A stretch of DNA of 40,499 bases from Alphaproteobacteria bacterium (GTDB taxonomy: Bacteria > Pseudomonadota > Alphaproteobacteria > UBA2966): assembly GCA_018654745.1 (NCBI GenBank), contig JABILA010000047.1, positions 1 to 40,499 of the forward strand, in the 5' to 3' direction. Numbering within the stretch: position 1 is the stretch's first letter; every line of letters starts with the position of its first letter. A model generated the notes under the pieces. It had not been told where the DNA came from, made no database searches, and was given only the letters and a program-made list of their open reading frames with translations. The position numbers and the translations under genes were made by a program. Positions 34,538-40,499 of the stretch are shown here, one piece after another.

Positions 34538-35404
34538 ATGTCGCCGAAAAATGATCGTCCCGTCGTGCCCCGCCGCAGTTTCATTTTTGCCCCGGGGCTT
34601 AAACCCGAGATGTATCCAAAAGCCCTGGCTTCCGGTGCCGATATTGTCTGCGTCGAACTTGAGGATGGTATCGCGCCAAAAGACAAGGATGCCGCGCGGC
34701 ACAATGCCATGGCGCTGTTCGCCGAGCCGCAAGCCGATGACGGGGTAGAACGCATCGTCCGGATCAACAGCCTGCGCGAAGCTTTCGGGGTTTCCGATGT
34801 TCAGGCGGTTCTTGCAACCGACACACCTCCACCGGCGCTTATGCTGCCGAAAGTGAGAACGCCTGATGAAATTGTCTGGCTGGACAATCTGTTGACCGAA
34901 CGCGGCCACGATACGCGTTTGCATATCATCATCGAGACCAACGCCGGCCTGGAAGCTGTGCATGACATTGCCCGTGCCAGTCCGCGCATAGATGCGCTGT
35001 TCTTCGGCGGTGTCGACATGGCCGCAGAACTGCGTTGCCAGAACGCGTGGGGACCTTTGCTCTATGCGCGTTCACGGGTTGTCCATGCAGCGGCAAGTAT
35101 CGGCGTGGATGCCATCGACGTGCCGTTCCTGGACCTGGAAGATCCTGAGGGCATGGAGAGGGAGGCACGCCTGGCCCTTGATCTCGGGTTCAGCGGCAAG
35201 GGTTCCATTCATCCCAAACAAATCCAGATTCTCAACGGTGTCTTTACACCTGACCAGGCCCGGGTCGACCATGCGAGACGCGTCATCCAGGCCTTCGAAG
35301 AAGCCGATACCGGCCTTGTTGTCATTGACGGCAAGCTTATTGAAAAACCGGTATTGCGCGAAATGCACAGGGTTCTGGCGATCTTCGAGCGCGTGTCAGC
35401 CTGA
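34538..35404 (+). CDS. CitE/HpcH-HpaI family lyase (malyl- or citramalyl-CoA-type)
   Basis: The 288-aa TIM-barrel protein has RSFIFAPGLKPEMYPKALASGADIVCVELEDG at the start and LMLPKVRTPDEI. The Mg-binding Glu is in IIIETNAGLE and the Asp in FFGGVDMAAELR; the CoA-binding SGKGSIHPKQI follows. This set fits CoA-ester lyases such as malyl-CoA, methylmalyl-CoA or citramalyl-CoA lyase, or the citrate lyase beta subunit. No citrate lyase alpha, gamma or accessory genes are nearby, so a free CoA-ester lyase is more likely. ATG 34538 has AGGGAAG upstream. Together with the MaoC hydratase and CoA-transferases elsewhere in the window it could complete a C5 dicarboxylate route. Confidence 0.88.
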   Translation: MSPKNDRPVVPRRSFIFAPGLKPEMYPKALASGADIVCVELEDGIAPKDKDAARHNAMALFAEPQADDGVERIVRINSLREAFGVSDVQAVLATDTPPPALMLPKVRTPDEIVWLDNLLTERGHDTRLHIIIETNAGLEAVHDIARASPRIDALFFGGVDMAAELRCQNAWGPLLYARSRVVHAAASIGVDAIDVPFLDLEDPEGMEREARLALDLGFSGKGSIHPKQIQILNGVFTPDQARVDHARRVIQAFEEADTGLVVIDGKLIEKPVLREMHRVLAIFERVSA

Positions 35405-35529
35405 GCACCTGGAACGATAAAGGGGAATATTCCTGGTTCTCACTATCACCAGATTCTTTCCGCTATTGGCCGTATTGCAGGCATTGCCCCGAAAGTGATG
35501 TTCAAATTGTAGGAAATTGAGACGTTCGC

Positions 35530-35564
35530 TTGCAAGAAATTTCAAAGATACTATATAGTATAGC
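35530..35564 (+). promoter_or_regulatory. PadR gene promoter with a palindromic operator, probable leaderless start
   Basis: A -35-like TTGCAA (35530-35535) and -10-like TATATA/TATAGT (35552-35559) place the transcription start near the ATG at 35565. The -10 lies inside the perfect 14-bp palindrome ATACTATATAGTAT (35548-35561), so a bound dimer would block RNA polymerase. No Shine-Dalgarno sequence precedes the ATG. Confidence 0.5.
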
Positions 35565-36116
35565 ATGACTCGAAATTCATACTCCATTGTTGACATGGTC
35601 GTACTGGGCATAATGTCGAGGGAACCGATGAACGCCTATCGGCTGGCTCAATTTGTTGAACAGCACAATGTCACGCGCCTGGTGAAGCTTAGCACGCCAG
35701 CAATTTACAAGAGTTGCAAAAGGCTTTTTGAGCAGAAAAACCTGAGTGGTGAGTTAAAACGTGACGGGGAAGCGCCTGAGAAAATGATGTATAAGGTGAC
35801 CCCTGCGGGTCGCAAGCGATTCAGGCAATTGATGAGCCATTTCGCCGGTACGATTACACCGTTCTATTTCGATATCAACAGTGTGGTCTACAGCCTTGAG
35901 CAACTGGATTATTCCGATGGCCTGAAACTGATTGATGCCTATGAGGCTGAAATAGTTGCTCTTCAGTCATGGCTGATACCACACTCGGAGGAAACTCAGG
36001 CAAAAGCCAGTTTTGCCAACCGAATGATCGTAAAACAATACTTGATGGTGGTAAATGTACTGGTGGATTGGGTGGAAGAAATGCGCACAGAGTTCGTCAG
36101 GGAACGTGGTCAGTGA
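35565..36116 (+). CDS. PadR-family transcriptional regulator
   Basis: The 183-aa protein has the PadR winged helix in about 1-90: MVVLGIMSREPMNAYRLAQ, TPAIYKSCKRLFEQKNLSG and the wing PEKMMYKVTPAGRKRF. An AphA/Vir-like C-terminal helical dimerisation domain (about 100-180) includes YSLEQLDYSDGLKLIDAYEAE. It would bind DNA as a dimer and usually represses a nearby efflux or catabolic operon in response to a small molecule. It begins 4 nt after a perfect palindrome and lies 92 bp upstream of the ABC transporter genes, whose promoter repeats the 10-mer ATACTATATA, so autoregulation and control of the transporter are likely. Confidence 0.92.
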   Translation: MTRNSYSIVDMVVLGIMSREPMNAYRLAQFVEQHNVTRLVKLSTPAIYKSCKRLFEQKNLSGELKRDGEAPEKMMYKVTPAGRKRFRQLMSHFAGTITPFYFDINSVVYSLEQLDYSDGLKLIDAYEAEIVALQSWLIPHSEETQAKASFANRMIVKQYLMVVNVLVDWVEEMRTEFVRERGQ

Positions 36117-36157
36117 AAAGTAGCAAACACCGAAAGCCAGAGAACACAGGTGTTATT

Positions 36158-36187
36158 TTGACTATACACTATACTATATAATAATAT
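36158..36187 (+). promoter_or_regulatory. ABC transporter promoter overlapping a PadR-like site
   Basis: TTGACT (36158-36163) and TAATAT (36182-36187), 18 bp apart, flank a spacer containing ATACTATATA (36171-36180), identical to the left ten bases of the palindrome before padR. AGGAAGGA follows as ribosome binding site for ATG 36209. Confidence 0.5.
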
Positions 36188-36208
36188 CTAATATAGGAAG
36201 GATCATAC

Positions 36209-36928
36209 ATGGAAAATATTATTGAACTGGAACAGGTGACCAGAAAGTTCACACAGGGGGAACGAACATTTACGGCACTCAAAAATGTCGGGCTGGGTGT
36301 CAGGAAAGGCGAATATGTTGCCGTTGTCGGCAAATCCGGCAGTGGCAAATCTACCCTGCTGAATCTGATCACCGGCATTGACCATCCTTCCAGCGGCCAT
36401 GTCCGGGTGAATGGCACGGATATTCACGACTTGAGTGAAAGCGAACTGGCAAGATGGCGTGGTCGTAATATCGGTATTGTCTTTCAGTTCTTCCAGCTAA
36501 TTCCGACACTGACAATTATTGAAAACATCCTTTTGGCGATGGAATTTGTAAACATTGTTCCCAAAAATGAACGACGAAACCATGCCCGTACGTTGCTCGA
36601 AATGGTCAGCATCGTGGATCACGCCAACAAATTTCCTGCCGCTCTTTCCGGTGGCGAACAACAACGTGCGGCCATTGCACGTGCGCTGGCAAACGACCCC
36701 GATATTCTGGTAGCAGATGAACCCACAGGCAATCTCGACAGTACAACAGCAGCTTCTGTCAGGGCAGTTTTTTCGGAGCTTGTTACCCGGGGAACGACAG
36801 TCGTTGTCGTAACTCACGAAGAAGTCGATCAGCAAAAATTCGATCAGGTTATCACCTTGCAGGATGGTGAAATTACACACTTCAACTTCGGAGACCCAGG
36901 CGATGAGAGGCATGGCAAATGCCTATGA
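36209..36928 (+). CDS. ABC transporter ATP-binding protein (MacB/LolD type)
   Basis: The 239-aa ATPase has Walker A GKSGSGKST, a Q-loop in VFQFFQLIPTLTIIENI, the ABC signature LSGGEQQRAAIARAL, Walker B ILVADEPTGNLD and H-loop VVTHEE, all intact. The FFQLIPTLT segment and the partner FtsX-like permease place it in the MacB/LolD/FtsE group, which works by mechanotransmission rather than classical transport. Its TGA lies within the first codons of the permease gene (10-nt overlap), so the two are coupled. The PadR gene directly upstream suggests induction by a small molecule or membrane stress. Confidence 0.94.
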   Translation: MENIIELEQVTRKFTQGERTFTALKNVGLGVRKGEYVAVVGKSGSGKSTLLNLITGIDHPSSGHVRVNGTDIHDLSESELARWRGRNIGIVFQFFQLIPTLTIIENILLAMEFVNIVPKNERRNHARTLLEMVSIVDHANKFPAALSGGEQQRAAIARALANDPDILVADEPTGNLDSTTAASVRAVFSELVTRGTTVVVVTHEEVDQQKFDQVITLQDGEITHFNFGDPGDERHGKCL

Positions 36929-39285
36929 TATTCAAAAAGTCATTGCGTGACATGATGATCCACAATCGCTCGACGCTGGTCGCAATCCTGGCATTGACCA
37001 TTGGTCTGTGGGGTGTCGGCACCTTAATGGTTTCGCTGCACATCATGACCAATGATCTCGATGAAAACTATTCGCAGACCAGTCCTGCCCATATTTCTGT
37101 TCGGTCGAAAGATTTTAACCGGCTGAACATCGAAGAATTGCGCAAAAACCCAAATATCATGGCGGCGGAGATTCGGGATAAAAGTATCCTCAGGGTCGAA
37201 GTGCGCCCGGATGAATGGTTGCCATTATGGCTATATTCTGTCGATGACTTTGAGCGTTTGTCTCTTGGGAAGTTTTTTCCGCAGAATGGGAGTTACCCTC
37301 CCCCGGAAGGAACGATTGTCATTGAAAGAAACAACTTGCTGGTATCTGAATTTGATATTGGCTCCAACGCACGTGTTCAATCCAGGGGCAGCATTGTTCG
37401 CACTGAAATCTCAGGTGTTATCTTTGACCCTGGTCAGGCTCCGTCTACTCAAGATGCGATAATCTATGGCTATACCGACCAGGCTAACTACAGTCGGATA
37501 TCCCGGCGTCCTGCCGGTCAGAGACTGATCATCCGGTTTGCCGACGCCCATAGCAAGCAAGATGTGATAGTGAAATTCGACGAATTGTCGAAAGAGATGG
37601 CTCGTATGGGTATCAGGATTGACCGTTTTAAAATACCAAAATTTGATGAACATCCGCATCAGTTTCAGCTCAATACCTTGTTATATCTGAATGGCGTCAT
37701 CGGTCTCCTGGCCTTTGTAATGGCGATGGCCTTAATTTCGCAATTGATGAACAGCATCTTTGCCCGGCAGATCAGACAAATCGGCATAATGAAGGCCATT
37801 GGCGCTACTCGTTGGCATATCTTCGCAAGCTATACTGCCCGAGTATTGGTTATTTCGTTTTTCTCAATCTCCATTGGTCTGCCACTGGCGATTGTCACCG
37901 GCCAGGCCTATTCGGCATTTGTTGCCTCTATCATCAACTTTGATGTTCTTACCACGCAACTGCCACCGGCCATCTACATTGTGATCACCACACTGGGCTT
38001 TGTTTTGCCGTTGCTATTTTCACTACCTGCACTGCTAAAGGGGACAAGAATATCAGTCAATGACGCATTGGGTGATTACGGCATAACAGTGAATGAAAGT
38101 GCAGTTTTGAATAGGGTGACAAGCTTTACAGGTTCGAAAATCCTGTCGCTGTCGGTAAAAAATGTCGGACGCCGCAAAGGCAGGATGATCGTCACCATGG
38201 CGACCATGGCACTGGGCGTCGCCATTTTCCTGACTGGTTTTGATGTACGCGCTTCATTGAGTGACTTTCTGGATAATAACTCCCGGTCGATGAAGTATGA
38301 CATCAAGGTGGTGTTGGGGGAAAAACTGCCGTCCGAAATTGCTATGTCACCCTTCACGGATATTGAAGCCATAAAAAGCATTGAAGGGTGGATTGGCGGT
38401 ATCGGTCGGGTTCAAAGTGGCGTTGCGTCGACCGCCTCCGGTATCGGTCTCGTTGTTGCGCCGTTTGATACAGGGCTAAAAGACTATGATCTGATACAAG
38501 GAGCCTGGCTGACTGGATCACAGGAGCTGGAATTCGTCGTCAATCAAAAAGCGGCGGTTTCTTTCGAACCTCTTGTCATTGGCCAAAGGTATCCAATTGC
38601 CGTTGGTAATACGGAGGTGTTTGCCAAACTGGTTGGCGTGGTTCGGGAGTTTGACGTTGCCAAAATTTATCTCGATCTCACCAGATACAATGAGCTGGTA
38701 AATCCCGACAAGAAAATCAACAGCTTGATGATCAGCCTGAAGGATCGTTCCTATGAGAACGTCATCAAGGTCAAGAAAGAGATCGAGCGGATCATTGTGG
38801 AAACCGGCACGTCTGTTCTCTACGTGGAATCGCAAGCCGAACGGGCTGTAATTATCTTCGAACATCTGAACATCATATTAATGGTCATAGTGTTCCTGTC
38901 CCTGCTGGTTCTTGTGGTCGCCTCGATGGGCATGGGCTCTGCCATGGGTATTAATGTGATGGAGCGGACCAGGGAAATCGGGGTCTTGCGAGCCATCGGC
39001 GCTACACCGGAAACCATTGTTCAGTTGTTCGTCGTGGAAGGCTTCATCATCAGTGTACTAAGCGTTGCCGCAGGGCTGGTGCTGGCCCTGCCAATGAGCA
39101 GCCTCGCAGCTCAATTCTTTGGGGTGCTGATCCTGGGAGAAAATACACCGCTCGACTTTTCATTCAGCGAGATCGGGTTCTTTATCACTTTGATAGTAAC
39201 GCTTCTATTCGGCTACATCGCAAGTCGAGTTCCCGCCAAAAAAGCAACCAGAGTATCTGTCAGGGAAGCCATTGCTTATGAATAA
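36919..39285 (+). CDS. FtsX-like ABC permease with two FtsX domains
   Basis: The 788-aa inner-membrane protein has an N-terminal helix (about 18-40), a large periplasmic domain (about 41-255) and a first FtsX core (three helices, about 258-385, RQIRQIGIMKAIGATRWHI). A fifth helix (about 418-438) precedes a second periplasmic domain and a second FtsX core (about 655-785, RTREIGVLRAIGATPETI). The duplicated layout resembles LolCDE-like or antimicrobial-peptide/lipid-type FtsX permeases rather than the single-core MacB. No periplasmic adaptor or outer-membrane factor follows, so a lipoprotein, lipid or cell-wall role is as likely as drug efflux. ATG 36919 (AGAGG nine bases upstream) is preferred; ATG 36925 would give a 4-nt ATGA overlap. 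Confidence 0.9.
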   Translation: MPMIFKKSLRDMMIHNRSTLVAILALTIGLWGVGTLMVSLHIMTNDLDENYSQTSPAHISVRSKDFNRLNIEELRKNPNIMAAEIRDKSILRVEVRPDEWLPLWLYSVDDFERLSLGKFFPQNGSYPPPEGTIVIERNNLLVSEFDIGSNARVQSRGSIVRTEISGVIFDPGQAPSTQDAIIYGYTDQANYSRISRRPAGQRLIIRFADAHSKQDVIVKFDELSKEMARMGIRIDRFKIPKFDEHPHQFQLNTLLYLNGVIGLLAFVMAMALISQLMNSIFARQIRQIGIMKAIGATRWHIFASYTARVLVISFFSISIGLPLAIVTGQAYSAFVASIINFDVLTTQLPPAIYIVITTLGFVLPLLFSLPALLKGTRISVNDALGDYGITVNESAVLNRVTSFTGSKILSLSVKNVGRRKGRMIVTMATMALGVAIFLTGFDVRASLSDFLDNNSRSMKYDIKVVLGEKLPSEIAMSPFTDIEAIKSIEGWIGGIGRVQSGVASTASGIGLVVAPFDTGLKDYDLIQGAWLTGSQELEFVVNQKAAVSFEPLVIGQRYPIAVGNTEVFAKLVGVVREFDVAKIYLDLTRYNELVNPDKKINSLMISLKDRSYENVIKVKKEIERIIVETGTSVLYVESQAERAVIIFEHLNIILMVIVFLSLLVLVVASMGMGSAMGINVMERTREIGVLRAIGATPETIVQLFVVEGFIISVLSVAAGLVLALPMSSLAAQFFGVLILGENTPLDFSFSEIGFFITLIVTLLFGYIASRVPAKKATRVSVREAIAYE

Positions 39286-39310
39286 GGCAGGGATTCACCA
39301 AGTGATAAAC

Positions 39311-39430
39311 TTCCGCTTTTGGCTATTAACGGAAATGACTAGCACGTCTCAAAGAGGTCTGCTTTCAAGGGTGAAGTGGACGTCGATTTGACCTATCAGA
39401 AACTTCTGTTTATGACCCGGAACGGACATG
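39311..39430. repeat. Three degenerate copies of a ~47-nt repeat
   Basis: TTCCGCTTTTGGC (39311), GTCTGCTTTCAAGG (39357) and TTCTGTTTATGACC (39404) start 46 and 47 nt apart. Each is followed, 16-21 nt later, by a complementary-looking ACGGAAAT, GTGGACGTC or ACGGACATG. Two copies are preceded by AAAC. Each copy can form an imperfect stem. No ORF with database-like features lies in 39286-39566. Confidence 0.5.
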
Positions 39431-39528
39431 GCATGCCTGAAACTGCGACCCAGAGTACACCATCATCTTGTTGACGCCACTGACCCGGTGAACAAGCGTA
39501 GACCGCAACAAAAAGAAACCGCAGATTA

Positions 39529-39546
39529 TTCAAGAACCTGCTTGAA
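39529..39546 (-). terminator. Possible terminator of the M24 gene
   Basis: On the minus strand TTCAAG-CAGGTT-CTTGAA begins about 20 nt after the M24 stop, and a TTTCTTTTTG run follows some 10 nt later. The stem is short, so this is tentative. Confidence 0.3.
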
Positions 39547-39566
39547 GTGACCCCAGCGTCAATGAG

Positions 39567-40499
39567 CTAGGTCAGGAGTTCTTGTTCGAACTCCATATCC
39601 GACAACACTTCCGGACGGTTCTCAGTGATCAGGATTTGCTGTTCTAATTTTACACCTTCCCCATCACCGGGGGCACCGGCATAGCTTTCGACACAAATCA
39701 CCATTCCTGGTTCCACTATGCCATCATGGCCTTTGGCGCGGATTTTGTCAGAATGGATCAGTAGTGGGAATTCATTGCAAAGTCCGCTGCCATGGGCAAT
39801 CGCGGGCTGCTCAAACGCTTTGTATTTATCTGGCATGCGGAAGGCGAGATCGGCGAGTTCAAAAAAACTGCGGCCGGGTACAAAGAGCTCCAGATTGCGC
39901 TGAACTTGCTCATGGGCCAAAGAATATAAGCGGCGCTGCTCCGGTTTGGGTTTGTTGTCGCCGACTGTCCAGCTGCGGGAAATATCTGCGCCATAACCGT
40001 GCGGACCGATGAGGTCTGAATCAAGGCTAACGATGTCACCCTCTTCAACCTTCCGCTCACTAGCCTCCTGATACCAGGGATTGGTGCGCGAACCAGAAGT
40101 CAACAAGCGCGTTTCAATCCATTCACCGCCAAGTTCAATATTGGTCTGGTGCAGGATCGACCAGATGGCGTTTTCGGTCATCCCCGGTTTGGTTTCGGCG
40201 ATCATTTTTCGGATCGCAATCTGACATACATCAACGGACTGGCGCACCGCATCGATTTCCTCCGGGGTCTTGATGATGCGGGCCATATGCGCCACCTCAA
40301 ACCCGTCGACAATCGTAATATTATTGTCCTCAAGAAGATGAGTGCCAACAGGGTCCATCTTGTCGATTGCAAGGCGGCGGTTGCCTCCACCATATGTCTT
40401 CATGAGATCTACTATCTCCGCACACCAGGATTGGGCAAACTCCATCAGGCGTGGACCGGCTGCAAAATGATACCATGCTTGGGCGATGCGAACTTCGTC
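39567..40499 (-). CDS. M24-family metalloprotein, DddP-like (5' end outside window)
   Basis: The frame runs open through the right edge, so the N-terminus is missing; residues are counted from Met at 40445. The pita-bread domain has all metal ligands: Asp142, Asp144 (LDSDLIG), Asp154 (DISRSW), His218, Glu253 and Glu268. GGEWIETRLLTSG, SRTNPWYQE, ISRSWTVGD and HGSGLCNEFPL match my memory of DddP, an M24-fold DMSP lyase of marine alphaproteobacteria, more than prolidases. However, the position of DddP catalytic Asp377 (six after the metal His) is Asn224 here, and that of Tyr366 (five before) is Gln213. It may therefore be a DddP paralogue with another reaction or a peptidase. Confidence 0.85.
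   Translation of the reverse strand, partial: DEVRIAQAWYHFAAGPRLMEFAQSWCAEIVDLMKTYGGGNRRLAIDKMDPVGTHLLEDNNITIVDGFEVAHMARIIKTPEEIDAVRQSVDVCQIAIRKMIAETKPGMTENAIWSILHQTNIELGGEWIETRLLTSGSRTNPWYQEASERKVEEGDIVSLDSDLIGPHGYGADISRSWTVGDNKPKPEQRRLYSLAHEQVQRNLELFVPGRSFFELADLAFRMPDKYKAFEQPAIAHGSGLCNEFPLLIHSDKIRAKGHDGIVEPGMVICVESYAGAPGDGEGVKLEQQILITENRPEVLSDMEFEQELLT

Noticed and set aside
35423..35435. Terminator at the GGAATATTCC palindrome after the CitE-like gene
   Set aside because: The palindrome has no loop and no T-run, so it cannot form a functional intrinsic terminator.
39311..39430. CRISPR array
   Set aside because: Only three diverged units with 46-47 nt period and no cas genes; better described as a degenerate tandem repeat.

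Overview
The window looks like chromosomal DNA of a mid-GC, probably marine alphaproteobacterium. The pointers are several family III (CaiB/BaiF) CoA-transferases, acyl-CoA dehydrogenase, MaoC and CitE-type genes, a DddP-like M24 protein, a Rhodospirillales-like mix of large sensor kinases, and frequent TTG/GTG starts behind good ribosome binding sites. This placement is inferred from gene content, not from a phylogenetic marker. I saw no rRNA, tRNA, CRISPR array, transposase or phage gene.

Layout. (1) 133-3159, minus: an orphan PAS-PAS histidine kinase, a YddG-like EamA exporter and a short PAS protein with no output domain. (2) 3341-9547, both strands: an acyl-CoA block with three family III CoA-transferases, a Nudix hydrolase, an SDR and an APH-like kinase of the ACAD10/11 N-domain type. 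(3) 9643-13822, minus: a tight four-gene operon of response regulator, TPR/YaiO-type outer-membrane barrel, membrane-anchored HEAT protein and processive family 2 glycosyltransferase. I read it as an exopolysaccharide synthesis and export system of Pga-like logic but different composition. (4) 14034-17349, minus: acyl-CoA dehydrogenase, MaoC hydratase, LysE exporter and SDR. (5) 17479-20193, minus: an RTX-type secreted protein with four Ig/cadherin-like repeats, divergent from a SulP anion transporter (20395-22170). (6) 22269-24685: small redox genes and a uracil-DNA glycosylase with a family-4 cysteine pattern. (7) 24710-29726, minus: a LuxP/LuxQ-like pair, a periplasmic binding protein followed after 1 nt by a 1231-aa dCache-HAMP-HisKA-REC-REC-Hpt-REC kinase. 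It is divergent from a diheme cytochrome c. (8) 31125-35404, plus: GMC oxidoreductase, 2OG-Fe(II) oxygenase, PNPOx-like flavoprotein and CitE-like lyase. (9) 35565-39285, plus: a PadR regulator and a MacB-like ABC transporter sharing an AT-rich operator-like sequence. (10) 39311-39430: three degenerate copies of a ~47-nt repeat. (11) 39567 to the right edge, minus: a DddP-like M24 protein cut by the window end.

How they may work together: blocks 2, 4 and 8 suggest uptake and CoA-dependent breakdown of organic acids or methyl-branched acyl compounds. Blocks 3 and 5 suggest surface attachment or matrix. Blocks 1, 7 and 9 are sensing and export modules. The most interesting parts are the RR-YaiO-HEAT-GT2 operon, the binding-protein/kinase pair, the PadR operator with a probable leaderless start, the DddP-like protein with altered catalytic positions, and the 47-nt repeat.
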